A stretch of 64,000 bases of DNA, from assembly GCA_033398695.1 (NCBI GenBank), contig CM065802.1:206045096-206109095 (forward strand). Direction: 5' to 3'. A model generated the notes under the pieces. That model ran no database searches. It had not been told where the DNA came from and was given only the letters and a program-made list of their open reading frames with translations. Below, piece by piece: positions 45,500-60,500 of this stretch (its first letter is position 1; each line of letters opens with the position of its first letter). A program made the translations under genes and the position numbers. This stretch comes from Orobanche coerulescens (lineage: Eukaryota > Streptophyta > Magnoliopsida > Lamiales > Orobanchaceae).

Positions 45500-46063
45500 A
45501 TTAAAAATCTCAAAATACATAATTACTGTGGTATTTGATCATGCAACAATTGAAATATGTTTTGGCATTAGAAATTGCCTCGCAACAATGTTTATTGTAA
45601 TACTTCTGAATGTAACAATTTATACAGAAAGTGCCATTGTGAATTGACACAAGTGTAAGTTCTGGTGTCATTTTGTAATAGTACTCATAGAAAGTGTGCC
45701 ATTGTTGAATGTTAAAGCATTGTGTCTTCAGTGACACAAGTGAGTGAAACAAGAAGCACGTAACACTACAATCTTAATTGTAAATATTTGTACATACAGT
45801 GTCATTCCAAATTATAACATACCCAATTTGTTGTCTCATAATCGTTACTAGTAAACAGTTTAGTATCAATTGCAACTGTTATCCTAGTTAAAATGAATGC
45901 CACTTAAAAAGTGTTAATATACCAACAACTTGTGACATTATACATTTAGCTACGTCGTTACTTGTGGCATTACCATTAAAATGGCACAAAATTAGTTTTT
46001 GTCACAAGAAACACCTTATAGTTACATAATTTAATAATGCTAATTATGAGTTTTGTTGTAGTG
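45500..46063. mobile_element. CACTA-type transposon end with subterminal repeats
   Basis: The right edge (46050-46063) read on the minus strand is CACTACAACAAAAC, the usual start of plant CACTA elements. The preceding 550 bp contain many TTGTGACA, TTGTGGCA, TGGCACA and TGACACAAG motifs in both orientations, like CACTA subterminal repeats. A weaker CACTACAATC lies at 45764, which would give a 300-bp non-autonomous copy with flanks TAA/TAT (not identical). I found no certain left end. Confidence 0.55.
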
Positions 46064-46564
46064 TATATATTGATATATAATATTAATTATTATTAATATT
46101 AATATTATCAACAATACTATATACAAATTTTCATTATTAATCTCATTATTTTAATTTATCGGTAGTAGTATTATTGTTTGTATTGTTTTTGTTGTTGTTG
46201 TAATCTAACAATTATTATTTAATAGTAATCTAATAATTTATTGGTCGGAGTATTATTATTGATAATCGAAGCTATAATTTTTATTATTATCATTGTTGTA
46301 TATATATTATTATTTAATATTATTAATAATATAATGAGGAGAGAGTCAACCATTATAAACATAAGATGTAGCATGGAATAAAATATTTATACAAGTACAT
46401 TACGAACTTTTTAAAAACAATTGTTTATTACTACTACAATTTATTTTTCTTGAATTTCATCATTGACGCTATTAGATCCCCAAATTTGTAATGCAATACT
46501 TTGCCGCAGGACGAACATCGCATTCTTTCGATCTGCATTTGTTTCGTTGTTTTAATTAAGATTT

Positions 46565-46770
46565 ATTTTTCATAATTATTATTATTATTTTTAAATGAAG
46601 TTAAATTAAAAAATATTATATATAATTATTATTATAATTTTTCTAAATGAATAAAATTAAAAAATATTATACATAGTTGTTATTATTATTTTAAATGAAT
46701 TACATTTAACAATATTATACATTATTATTATTATTTTAAATGAATTAAATTTAAAAATATTATACATATA
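46565..46770. repeat. AT-rich minisatellite, four units of about 50 bp
   Basis: Each unit contains a TTATTATTATTTT-like block, AAATGAA and AAATATTATA(C/T)ATA. The units diverge by a few bases and small indels. Confidence 0.75.
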
Positions 46771-48250
46771 ATTAATTTTTTTCTCATATAAATAATTTGA
46801 TTCGTTTAGTTGATTCAAACACAATTGATTCGATTCGATTAATTTCAAATTTCACCAAAATTTAACCTTAAGTTTCAATCTTCATGTTTTGCATCTACCT
46901 GAATTCCTTCATTTCTTTAATTTGTTGCTTGTTTAGTGATGTGACTGTTCATGTATGATTACTTTATCATTATTTATGCTTGTTTAATAATTTATTCGAA
47001 ATCTAAAAAGAAGATCATTATTTATGCATGTCTAATAATTTATTCGAGATCTAAAAAGAAGAGAATTGCTTATAAGAATAGGGATTTACTACCTAGATGG
47101 ATATTAGATCGATACAAATAGTAGAGGATAATGTAATATTCAGAATAGTAGCTGAAAATCAAAGTTTTCAGTGTGGATCGATCTGAGCTTTTTCAAAGTT
47201 GGGCTCGTAGAAAGTTCGAGCGGTTTGATCTCGATCCGAGCTTTCGGGATTTAAGGCTTTTCTAGGCCTAAAAATTTTGCGTTACAAATTTAATATAACC
47301 TTATTTGTATTTGTTACTGACATTTCTGATGGTATTTTTTGCATCCAAATACACATATCTATCGTTCACACTTATATTCAAACATTTTAGATCCAAACTC
47401 CAAAGTTCAAACTAAGTATCAAACTTTCAAAGTTTATGTGGTAAGAGAAAGGAAAAGGAATCGGAGAGAAATGAGATAAATGGGAAGAGAAAAAAATTAT
47501 TTTTAGTTTATATATTTTGAAAATATAATTTTATTACTATCTCACCCAATAGAATAGCAACAAGTGGCAATCTCAAAATATTTTGATCCTGTTCGAGCTT
47601 TCGAGCCTTAGAGATATGAGGCTCGAGCTCAGCACGTCTCATTTGTCTCGGTTCGATCCCTGGCTCAGCAATTTTTTTATAAAGCGCAAACCACTGTGGG
47701 CTTTGAGCCTACTTTTACGGTGCGAGTTCGAGCTTTCAGGCCCCCACCCCCCCTAGTTATTTGTTCTAGTGGTTCTCTTTTAATTACTTCTCGTTAATTT
47801 ATTTTATTTATAACTCCAATCTCAAACCCCTGAATCGTCCAGATATTGGAAACTATCGTAGTTGCATCAGTCATAGAATTCACTCCACAAAACTAGTCTC
47901 TGTAAGATCCGACCTCGCTTGTCACTTAATATAGCTATTTCGTACAATTGCAGATAGCGAAAATTTAGCCAACAATGTTGAGCAAATCATATACGAACAT
48001 GACCGCAGACCAAAGAAAAGCAAAGTCGATAAACATGAACAGGGACAGAACAACAACAATAACTTTGCAGTACATTAAGGTGTGAGGCTAACATAAGCTA
48101 TTTCTTATCAGTAGTTGCTACAAAATTAAAACAAGCTGAGCCAATAGTTACCACTGCCCCTTCTAGTTGACTACACCTGTTATATTGTGTCATATAACTT
48201 TATTGAATATGTATTTCAATTTATAGAATTGACGGGACCTGTGACATACT

Positions 48251-48505
48251 CATCATCAACATCATCAACTGCACCTTAATCCCAATTATATTAAGAACAG
48301 TGGCATGGAAATTATAGTATGTCCATTAATTGTGTAGAATTAGTTAACACCATAAACTCACGAAAAAAAATGGCAAAATTTTACGCCGGATGCCCTTCCT
48401 GTCTCAACCTTCATAAGAAGGAAAATGAGATGAAATCCTAAAACCATCAACGTCGTAGGTGTTCCAGTTACATGTAAGATATTATGAGACGACGATGAGT
48501 CTAGG
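48251..48505 (-). mobile_element. SINE-like repeat, copy 1
   Basis: The minus strand ends in a (TGA)n-like tail, preceded by a GGTGCAGTTGATGATG-like block. It also contains GACAGGAAGGGCATCCGGCG and CATGTAACTGGAACACC, all shared with copies at 52758-53004, 61893-62110 and 62961-63122. The shared body and simple tail indicate a SINE. Confidence 0.7.
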
Positions 48506-49063
48506 AAATCACGAAAAATCATTACAATGAGAGAATATTTAGTTTGAGTTCGAGCAATGCATATGATGGACACAATATAAATGGTAGTTCTCAGAGTACA
48601 GGGTTATCAACCACACGATATGTACACATACAGGCAACATTCATATGGGCGTGTGTCGATCGTGTGTGGTTGGGTAGGGTATATAGGTACGGTAGAACTT
48701 CTCGTAGATCAGAGGATACATATTTTTTTTCCACCATGGCATATATAGCATTAAATTTCTGGATTAAAAAAGAATAAGTTTGTACAAATGCAACTCGAGA
48801 GGCAAAAAAGGCTGCTCAGGAAGCTATTTTATATCAGTAGTTGATAAAAGAATATTCATCACTGCCCCCTTCTATCTGACTAGACCTATTAACTCTACAA
48901 CTATCAACTAGAAATGATACATTTGGGGCGGTGATGAGGGATATTAGCCAGAAACATGAAAAGAAGAAGAAGAAGAAAAGAATCAGGGAAATGGATTTAC
49001 ATTATGGCATTGGCATGAAACAATTGACAGATGATAATGCTAAGAAGAAACGACAATCCTGTC

Positions 49064-51477
49064 TTATCCATGTAAGAAGTCGAAAGCTGGATTTTTGAGA
49101 AGTATTGATGCAGGTTTTACGTTCGTGAAATCTGCCTGCCGAAGTGAACTGCTAATATCATCGACCGAGAAGGGGATGCTGCAGTTTAAAAGAAGAATAA
49201 AATAATTAACACATGACTTGTTATTATTATGGTGATTACTAAATCCACCCCTGAAGTTTGAAGTTTTTACGAAAAAAACACTAAGGTTTTGATTATATTT
49301 ATATTTAAGGGGATAACCATAATATTTCTACAAATGTAAAGAGGGTCTTTTGAAACTTCCTTTCATATGAACGGAAACAAAAATGTCCGACCGAATCAAA
49401 CCTTAGGGGTTGTTTGTAATTTTTAGACTTCTCGTGGTTCACTTGTAATTATCCCAAACCTCAAGGATAGCTATTGTAGTCATCCCTTATTATTATTATT
49501 ATTATTGGTGCTATTGCTGCTTTTGTTACTGGAAAGAGCTCATATCTTATTACCACTTTCTTACCTTGAATTGTCATCCAACAAAAATTTACTACTATCC
49601 GCATCATTAGACTCCGCAGTCATAAGTATCTTCATGCTTGAAATTACCTATTTATTGAGAGCCAATGTAAATAGAAAGTGGGTTACGTAACAGGAAACAA
49701 AAATCTGAATTCAAAATCCAGAACGATCATGACAAAGTTAACGATAGAAAATAATGACGCGAACAAGATTTTCAACTTACGTCTTCCGCTACGCTTGGTG
49801 TATTATAGTTATCGTCACCATAAATAGTACATATTCTATAAAGCTGGTAAATGCTCAGTATCTGTAAAGAGGAAGAAACATAAAATAAATAAATAAAACT
49901 CGTCAAATCTATTGATACACAAATATTCACCACGAAAAAAATCAAACGGTCCGAACAGTGATACTTTATAGTATTAGAAATTGTATTCTCGACGAGCGTG
50001 TCTCAAATAACAATGACACTGACAAGTGTGATTCAAATAACAATAGGAACAACATCCAATAAGTCGACATATGAAACAAAATAATTTTTGACAAACTAAT
50101 TCTATGCTCGATTGTGAAAAGAGAGACACACAAGCACATATATATATATCCGGCAACCACCCTACCCGGGCATAAGAAGAAAAAAAAACAAATACTATAA
50201 AATATAAGAAAGAAAGAAAGAAAGAAAGAAAGAAACGGAATGGAAAAACCCAAAATGCGAAAGGAAATTTAATGAAAAAAAAAATATGAGAAGCAAGTTG
50301 GAATGAGTAAAAAGAAAAGGACAAGACTTACAGGGCAGAGATCAGTAGTGAGATCGTCATAGGTTATCCTTGATTTTTGGTGGATTACCTGCACAAGAGG
50401 TAGATAACTTAATGTAACGCCTACACCAAACAACATTTTTATCTCAATATGTGTAAGCCTGTTTCTTTTTCCTTTTTTTTTTTTTTTTTTTAAATCAGCA
50501 TTATAAAGTGGCCTTACAAGGACTGCATAATGACCATGTATGGCCCTTATCTCTTCACCTGATCCGTGATGAACTACATCTTTTTTTACTGTGTAAAACT
50601 GATTTTTACTGAATTAAACTGATTTTTACTGATTGAAACTGATTTTACTGGTTCACTGTGTGATTTATTATATGATGTTACTGTTTTTTACTGATTAGAA
50701 CTAAATTTCTTATCAAAACTGATTTTACTACTAAATATTATTTTTCTTTAAGTTGAAGAGAACAGGGCCTATATCGAAAGTAGTTCGCAATTAAAAAAAA
50801 AAAAAAGAACATACCAAAAATCCTACAGCCTGCCGTACATGTTTCAGTTCATCCCACGACGGACCCGCAAACTGTAAAAGAGACATTAGTCTTGTGCTTT
50901 ACCAATATAACAGCATAAAACCAGTTTATTTCACCAGCTACAACAATAATAGTACCTCTTGTGCATGGCCGCACCAAAGTTCTAATTCATCCAACCCTGC
51001 TTTTATATATTCCCCGTTGCTAAACGTGCAGCATTCTTTACGGACAAGGAGACTGAGGAAAACACGAAACACGGTTACAAACCATAATAATGTGGCAAAA
51101 CACACTCAACAATGAAGGTATATACGAACTAACCTATTGAAGAGGTGAAAGTTTATATAAGAGAAAATCTGCATACAGATATTCTGTACAAGGACTGGAG
51201 GAACCTGAAACAAACAACTATTCAATATAAGTACGTGGGGTGGGGGGGTGATTAATAGAACAAAATAGTGTAGTGAGTTGTACATACAAAATTATTTTTC
51301 AATGTACTTAGAAGCCCATTTAAGGTCTCAATGATACTTTTCCATTGACCAGTGGGAGAGCTGTTGTTGAAAGATCCATCAGATGATCCCAAAGAGGTTG
51401 CTCTTGATATTGTTGGTGCCTGATATATCAAGTTGGAACATTTGAGTTCATGGATATGAAATCCTAGATAGTAATAA

Positions 51478-51516
<39 letters not shown>

Positions 51517-54500
51517 TTTAAAAACTAAAAAAAGACCCCAAATCAATTGGGGATTAAGGCTCAATATTATTGTTGTTGTAAAGGGATATGCAACCTGTAT
51601 ACACTGAGAAAGGAGAGAAGATAATTCCTTCTTTGCATTATCACGAATGATTCCATAAATCTTCTCAACATAAGCGGTTAGCAGTTTCTTAAACAGCAAT
51701 GCTGGATATCTGGCCTCAACCTGGCGTATACCATCCAATCCACCCACAGGAAGGTTGTCGGAAGAAGGGGACGATCGAAACCCCTGAAAACAAACTGATG
51801 TAATCACTTTCTTGCTCCAACTCAAATTCCAGCGAAAAATACTTAAAACAAGTCATATTTTTATTTATAAACAAATCTCCTAAAAAAAGGACAATCTATT
51901 ATGCTGGAATAAATAAGATCTCGTCATACTTGGGCCATCCTTCCAAAAAATGAGGTAGGTTGGGGAGGTTTCCTAGGAGTTGAAACAGTGGCTTTTAAAG
52001 TATGCTGAAGTAGAAAGAGTAGTGTAGATGTGTTGGAGAGCCAGTAAGCCATGTAATCATTGTTTGCCTCGTCCTGCAGTATGATGCGAAACAGACAATG
52101 TTAGTAAGAGTGACGCCATTCGGACGGAGTGTTGAGCAGAAAAAAACAGATATATCAAGTTGATCCCTGTAAATACTGAACGGAAACAAGTGAATAATTC
52201 CTGTATGGAGTACCGATCAGTGTTTTTTTTCCTTTTTTTTCTTTTTTTGGAGGAGACGGGATTCAAATAGTCAAATATACACCATAGAATCACTGAAATA
52301 CAGAATTCCAAGTAATTAGTCACAAATTTACTTTAATACTCCATCTTGTACCTCAATTGCTGAACCTATAATCTGAATTAGCCGATCAAATACACTAGTT
52401 CTCTCAGCTTCAAAGGATCTCCAGTGAACAAGACATTTGTAAATGGTGAATGCAGCAACTGGTTTTCCTTCACTAAACCCAAGATCTTGTGTGATGCAGT
52501 TAACCAGAGTATCTACATTCTCCTGGAACCATTTAAAAAATGTTAAAAAAAGGTTATTCACAATTTACGGCCGAACCAACAGTAAGAAATATTAATACAC
52601 GAAATAATAAAAAAAAACAATAACAATAACAATAACAATAATAAAGATAATAAATTAGATCCTCGAAAAGCGAAGGAAAGATAGATGTGACACATTTTGT
52701 TTAAATATTTAAAAAAAAAAGAACTCGTACAGGCTGTTTTCCAGTTTGTAGTATCTCGACTCGTCACTATCTCATGATACTTTCCATGTAACTGGAAATA
52801 CCTATAATGTTGATGGTTTTGGAATTTCATCTCATTTCTCCTTCTTATGAAGGTTGCGACAGGAAGGGCATCCGCGTAAAACTTTGCCACTTTGTTTTCG
52901 CATGAATTATAGTGTTAACTAATTTTAGACAATTAATTGACACTATATTCTTCATGCCAGCGACCCCAAAACAGTTGGGATTAAGGTGCAGTTGATGATG
53001 ATGACAAGTTTAAAGGTCATTGTGATTTTCGAATATACTCTTCTGATGCACTCCAACAATGACACAAATGATGCAGTTTCTACCATTTTAGTGTGGCACC
53101 ATTACAAATTTTCAGAGGGATACATTAAGGATTTGACCTTTTTTTATCTCGAACATTGAATTTCACATCAAATTTCAATTTAACTACATCAGTGTTGGTG
53201 TCAAAGCAAAGACGGCACGAAAAAGGCAAACCACGAACAAAGTTAAACATCCGAAAGATAACATACACGATGTCTTTCTACATTGGATTGCCTCAGCTTG
53301 TCATAAGATTCACTGCCAAATCTTTTAAGAGGCGTTGCTCTTTGGGGTTCCTGTACAAACAACTTTTAACATGATCAATATGATACAAACAATGTAATGT
53401 TTATGTTATATATAATGTGAATAATGAACACCATCAAAATTGTCATTTGTAAAGTTCACTTACATGGTCACCATTCTCCATAGGCTGCAGAAGGAAGCAA
53501 ATTGATAAGAATCAAACCCCCGAGAAGAAATTATAATAATAAATAATTAAAGTTCAAAATTATTACAATGGACTGTATCCAACCTGAGTGGTTTGACCCA
53601 AACGTCCAGACATTTTTCCAGATGGAGCATTTATCAAAGCTTGTTGTCTGAGAATCTGGTCCTCGGTTTCCATATCTGATAGCTTCTCTTCAAGCCTAAA
53701 TAAGAAAAATAAACAAAGTCATGATATTTCCAATTCAACAAAATCACACATGGTTCAAAGAAATACAATTATTCTCTTTGAAAATTAAAAAAAAAAAACA
53801 AAGGAAATAATTAAGATTAAGTTTCTCGAAATAATCTGACTGGTTTTCTTAAGTGATCTACAATTTACTACAATAACAACCTCTGCATAGCGGTCTTCAA
53901 TTGAATAATCTTCGACTCCGCCTCCAAAGCTTGCTTTAATCGATCCTCACAGAGTTTGTTCGTTTCTTCATACTTCTTCTCGGTTTCATCTATTTTCTTT
54001 TCCAGAGAACTCACTAAAAACTGTACCAGAATTTCCAATTCAACATCATCCAATAAATGTCGCAAAATATAGATCTCGTCAAGATAAAAAATCTGACTTG
54101 AATATTTATGAACTCACCTTCAGCTTCTCATTTTCAGCTGTTAGTTTATCAACCAGTTCCTGATCGATAACAGACACCTCTCTTACGCTAGGAACTCGCA
54201 CAGCTACGTCTTTTGCAGCTTCAAGTTCGTTCTGCAGCTGTTCTTTAGTTTCTTGAAACTCTACCTGCATTTTCTCCATAGCAGATTGCAGTTTGGCAGT
54301 TTCCTGACTTTTAGCTTCCTCAATGTCGGCCTAAAGAAGGAAAAAAAAAACAATTGGGACATGTGACAAAACTGATCGCTATCCGCATATAATAAAATTT
54401 CCACATACCCTCATGCGTTTCTCCAACTCCAGTCGCCAAGTTAATTCTTCAACTTGCTTTTCCAGCTTGTTTTTAGCTTCTTGGAGTGCTAATGTTTCCT

Positions 54501-57500
54501 TCGCAGCCTGACACAGGGGGACAAGGTCACTTTTACTTTTTCTTTCTATTTTTTTTAGTTTTTTTCTTTTTACCTTTTCCCCCACGATAGCACAAATAAG
54601 ATATAGGGAAGTTCTAAAGTACCCACATAGGTACCATACTTTTAGTTATATCCACATTGGATTCATGATGAAAATTATTTGCCATGGATCCAATGGTGAA
54701 TATACATACAGGTATGGTACCGGTGTGGGTACCTTAGAATTTTCTTGAGATATGATTCAATCAGAAAATTTGAGCACTTCAGACTCAAACTTTGAACCAT
54801 TAAAAAAAATAAAGTATCCATGCTTTGCAGTTTCACAAACAACCTAATCAAGTGTTATCTTAATAGGACTTCCATTGAGATCAAAGTTATCTGTTATAAA
54901 CAACACAAGTACCAAAACTAACATCACTTATATCATAGATGAATTGGTATTTGCCTTGGCATTAAGAATCCAATGCTCAAAGCTTACATAAGTTTACATT
55001 TGTACATCCGAGCGAACATTGTGACAATACTGCAACATTATTAAACAAGTACAGACAAGCACACTTGCATTCCTCATTACTTCTTAAAAGTGAGTAAAAA
55101 AAGAAAAAAACTCACCATTTTAAGCATTTTCAATTCTCTGCGAGCCATCTTCGCTCTCCAAGCACATTGAATAGTAATTGCTGCTCTCTTAAACCGCAAA
55201 TACCAACAGCAGGCTGAGTATCCTCGAAAATGACTCTGGAAATACATATCATCATATGCAGACGTATTAGCCAAAAGGTAGAAAAATGAAGGGAAGTTCC
55301 ATTAGTATAGATCTCTTATGTCTTGGCAAATAATTGGCACAAGATTATGTACTTTGGTGTCTGAAACCCCACCATTACACATGAACTTGTGGTCAGTAAA
55401 CGAGCAATAGATTTCAGCGAAACCCTGGAATAATTGCAAATCTCAGCCAATTTCCGTAGCGAAGAAATTAGAAGCTGAGTGCAAATAGCTGAAGTTAAGA
55501 ATAAGAAAAAAAAAAAAAAAAAGTTCTTCGTAATAGTCTGCTCCGTCCTCCAATTACTGCAAACATAATGTAAGTTAGCTTCATTGGGTAACTCCTTACT
55601 CATGAACATACGACTGAACAACCCTTTTAGTGTGCAGCCAGTTCTCCATAGTAGAACTATGTCCAATGCAATTGATAATTTTTTTTTTCCCGGATTCAAC
55701 AAGAGCATATCTATATACTCCAAAGCAGAAGAGCGTATGTATTCATAATGTGTGACGTGTAAATACTTGTCTTTTCCACATAAATGAACTGAGGGAATTG
55801 TAAACCAGAAGAGTTATTGGCAGACTATGTAACGCCAATCTTTCTGAAAATAGCAGCTACGGAAGGACCTACTACATGGATTTACAAACATTTTATAATT
55901 ATATAACTCCTCATCCAAGAAACTTGGATTAGCTTATTAAGATAAGAATTAACGTTTGTACAAAACATGAAAACAGGTAAAACGACTGTAGTAAAAATTT
56001 GAGAATTTTACCTGGATGATGATGGCTGCTTTTGTTTTCTTTCTAAATTGAAGTGCATGACGAGCAGCCATACCTCGCAATCCAGCTTGAATGAGAATAG
56101 CAGAAAAGGACAAAAGTGCATAAGCTTTTCGAGCAAGAAATGTGCGTGCTTCTTTCTGGATTTTCAAAGCAGCGGCTGTTCTCCTCATGTGCTCATAAAT
56201 ATGGCGTGCACCTTTCCCTTACATTCCAAAAGATATATATATATATATATATTGTTAACGGACTAAAGTAAAAACTACGACCACTTGGAATATTTCTCAT
56301 ACTTATTCGCATGCATAAGCAATAAAAGCCAAACAATAATTAGGCACTACCCAATACCTCTGCAGAAAGCCTGAATTTGTACAGCTGACATGCGTAACGA
56401 GATGAAGTGTCTGCGTGCCAAATACGAACGAGCTTTTTTCTGAATTATGCAAGCAGATCTTCCAAGCACCTGGGCCCGGTGAGAATCTAGCTCTGCCATC
56501 TGACCAGCTCTCAGAAACACTTTTGTTCTGCCAATCTGTAAAACCAGGTGTGATGACAAGTACTTAGATTTACTCTCTCCTTTGCATAAATTCTACAATG
56601 ATTACTATGAAATTGTAAGAGATACTGATATTTCAAGTGACGAGTTGTTATATCATGGACCCGAGTTCATGATGCAAGACTTGGAAGCAATACACAAGGT
56701 ATAAGTGGATGAATTTACCAGTGTATTTATGTCATTTACTTATTACTCCATTCAATCCTTAATATAAGACCCTGTCTAAAAGGTTGAAAGGGTCCAAGAT
56801 ATAAGTCCTTTTGTTCAAGATCATTTACAAAAATACCTTCATTTAGCTTCAAAGAAAAAAGAGAAAAGAATATGATGGTTTAGATTCAAATGCATATAGT
56901 ATTTACTCTTTCTCTCTCTCCATGAATACTCTCTCTACACCTTTTTTTCAAAACACCTTTTTACACCTTTAACTAACTTACCTTGGTCTTGATGAATTAG
57001 TTAAAAGTGACATATAATAAGGACCAGAGGGAGTATCTCTTATATAGATCCATCACGAGTCCATGGTGAATCATGGACCCGGGTCTATGGTATAAATTGC
57101 CTCAACTGACAGCCTCACGTGAACATACACAAATGAAGAACGAAAACACAAAATCGGTCTTCATTATTTGGCAAGGCAAGAAAAAGGTATAAGAAGTACT
57201 TCAGAAAGGTTCCGAGCTTTAATTAAGGACAAGATGAGGGCCAAAAAGTTCGTCTTGATAATCAAATTACATCTAGATGGAAATAGGACCGTGCATGCAA
57301 ATCCACACACCAATATTCCTTCCTATTATGCTTCCTCAAAAGGCCACATACTTGTAAGATCTCATTGGATAAAAGAATATTTTGATGTGAAATGCAAAAT
57401 AGTCAGTTAATAATAAGAGAATGTGCATTCCGTTAAGTACCTGATAACCTTTAAGTGCAACTTTCTCCAAAATCCTTCGACAAGCAGCACCCTCATCATG

Positions 57501-60500
57501 ACTATCAAAATGTACGAGGGAAATAATCAATATGACAACCCAAAACTTTAAAGGAATAGTGTAGAGAAAATCTAATTTTAGATTTTGGGATGCCAGTCAA
57601 GTGTAACATGGGGTCGTACAACACTTAGGTAAACACAAAGATCAAACCTAGGCACAAAGGGACATCGAGTGATAGAAAAGAAGTGCTCAAGGAAGGAGTT
57701 CGGTGGAAATATTTGATTCAAGATGATTGATGTGAGGTTAACTTGAGCTTCTAAAATTTTGCATGACTAAACAGATCTATACAACATATTATTAACTCAA
57801 AGACCTCCTTCAAAATTCAATTTTGTAAAGTGAAGTTAAAAAATTGTCATCCAACTATATAAATTAAGGTTCACTTTGCCTAAGTAACTTCTTAAGACTA
57901 AATAGTGATCAAGTCATATCATTTCTTCATCCACATTCTTGGTCCCTGTTTCATGGTCTTCAGAAAGTCCATCGTCTCTTTCATTTCGTTCTCTCGTTCA
58001 ACGGTAAATCTACTGCTTCTAATGTTATGATCTCATTGTCGTGGGAATTTCCATTTTTTTGCATCAATTTTTAGGGATTGGGAAATCAAATACTTACAAT
58101 ACTATCCAGATTCTTGGATTGTGTGCTTCTGGTGGAGGGAGCAGAGGATAAAAGTTTCTGCAAGCACTTTTTTGTGCAAAGGATATAATTTTTAATTGCA
58201 TATACGTGGTATCGAAGCTTCTGTTGATGGGTAGAGGTTGGAGGTCCGAATCCATTTGGGAAAGTGAGTAGCAAGGCCAGTTTGTAAGGCCATCTCAAAA
58301 TAAATAAATGCATGGGATACTATATTGTGGGAAAATAACTACTATACATGGAAAATATGCTCCAATTGTGTAAATAGGTTTTCTGCTGAGCTAATAACTT
58401 GAGTCTTGAAACAAAGAGTTAAACTATGATGGTTCTCACTGTGATTATTATACTCTAAGTTAGTCTCTTCCATATTACAAAAAGATTTGGAAGTGCAGGC
58501 GTATGCATGTGAAGAACCATAAGTGAAGCTGTCTCTTTCATCTGCAGGTTCTTATTTACATTAGTACTAAAAATATTGAAGTACATATGATCAAGAATTC
58601 CTGTTATACTTCAGCAGATTTTTTAACAGTATGGATTGGACAAACACTTAATTATCACAACATTACACACTTATTTACGAATTTACCTTCCATTTGAGGC
58701 GCTAGGATCAAGGATTTTGAAACGGTTTATGAACTCATCAAATGTTTTTCGAGTTGGGAATCCAGCACAACTTATTCTGATTGCCTCCATAACTCCCTGG
58801 AAACAAATGTACTAATATCATTATCCTTGTCGATGCAAAATCCAGTTGAGGACACAAATAACGGTAATGGCCATAACAACATGGTGCAATTTAATAAACT
58901 GATTACCACTAAAACTCACCCCACAGCGAAGTTGCTGAAGAACATTGGAATTCTCAAAGATAGCAGGTTTTAGAAAATTATTAGGCTTCACACATCTAAT
59001 GTAGTGTGGCTCTGTGGCACTAAGAGTCTCAAGCAGAGCTTGCAGCTGTTGCTGTAATAGACAAAAGACAGGGTTCAAAATTGTATTGAAGAAGAATAAA
59101 AAAAAAAAGGGGGTCCAATGTTGAGAGTAAGGGAAAATGCATGCCTAGAGCGGATCTACATCAATAGTTCAGTTTGTCTTACCTGAAAACACGTTTCTTG
59201 TTGGAATAAAAAAGGGCAACTTACAAAAACGTTCCACAAAGCCATTAAAACGAAAAAAAAGCTGGAACTCGGAGAATGAAATAGCCCGCTATTCGACAGT
59301 ATCCAGCGAGGATAGAGCTCGCTATCCAGAACCGCATAGCTCTTAGGGCCCAGTAGCGGTGAAGCTTTGCTATGCTTCGCTACTCACTATAGCGAGCGCT
59401 ATGGCCGCTATCAACAATTATGGTGTACCTTGTGATCAGAAATGTGACACATGTATCAAAGCACATGGGACGTGTCCATTTACATACACATGTGGCACAC
59501 ACATTTGGAACCACAAGGTCTACATTATTGATGTAGACCCAGTCGAGGAAACAAATTTTCGAGAATAAGCAGAGCAGAGTAAAAGAACCTTGAATTGAGA
59601 ACCAATGGAAGAGAATTTTGAGGTTTTAGAAGACTCCTCAGGTAAAGGTGGGAAAAGGCCAGAGACAAAGGAGCAATTTGAAGCACTAAGAAGAGCTTGA
59701 TGCTCAGCAACAACATAATCCTTGTTCTTATCCAAAAACAATTCTGTCTGGTAAGTGACCTGCAAACAAAGTGTGCCTGCTTGGTGAAGTTCATATATTA
59801 AGCAGCAAACGGCTTTTTCCCTAGCTCCATACTAATTTAACTGCATAAAATAAACATTTACATACATCTCCTGCGTAATGGCAAATGGTGAAGTCAGTTC
59901 GTGACAGCTTTGGCTTCAGAAAACGCTTGTGGTCTTTGAATGTCTGGTACAGCTTCTCTGCAAATGTCTCATGGGTAGATCTTGGAAACATGCTACAAGA
60001 AATAAATAATTTTTTAAGAAATTTAATTCTTTCAAAAAAGATTCTATTACCGGTCACATGAACTAGATTTGAGAACGTACCAAGCCTCATCAAGAAGGGC
60101 GATAATGCCACCAGGTTTCTGAGAGTCACAATCCATCAAAACATTCACAGGTCAGTTAGGAAATGAGACCAAAAGTAACTAATAAGCAAACTACGCTCGA
60201 TTAAAATGCATTTGTATCCCTTGAATTGTTTGATGGAAACTTTATAAAACAACAGAATCTTGTGATTATGCCCAATACCCATAAAATTTACAAAGAGCTA
60301 AGCTCATAAAGTATGGCCAAAAAACTTCAGTTACTTGATAAAAGAAAAGCCAACAATAAATCAAAGTTGATAGCTTGACGAGTGCTTATGTGCGTGCGCG
60401 CGTGTGAGACGGAAGGATTTGAATGTGTTCGTCTGAGTAAGAAGGGGCATATGCTTATATTGGGTTCTATCTATTAATGAGTGGGAATCATCGAGGTACG

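Larger units (their letters stand above)
46064..49063. other. AT-rich non-coding interval left of the myosin gene
   Basis: It contains an AT-rich minisatellite (46565-46770), a GAGCTCGAGC-rich stretch (about 47180-47740) that may be an unidentified repeat, and a SINE-like copy (48251-48505). No gene is supported. The 3' untranslated region and terminator of the myosin gene should lie at about 48800-49063 but show no clear signal. Confidence 0.5.

Noticed and set aside
45764..46063. A complete 300-bp CACTA MITE with ends at 45764 and 46063
   Set aside because: Left end matches only the first bases, the 3-bp flanks differ (TAA and TAT), and the subterminal repeats extend beyond the supposed left end.
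49966..50324. Two overlapping minus-strand frames rich in F, S and L
   Set aside because: They arise from a (GAAA)n tract and AT-rich intron sequence between two validated myosin exons.
59359..59568. Cys-rich 69-codon plus-strand frame
   Set aside because: Inside a myosin intron and running over the neighbouring exon on the other strand; no start context, domain or splice support.
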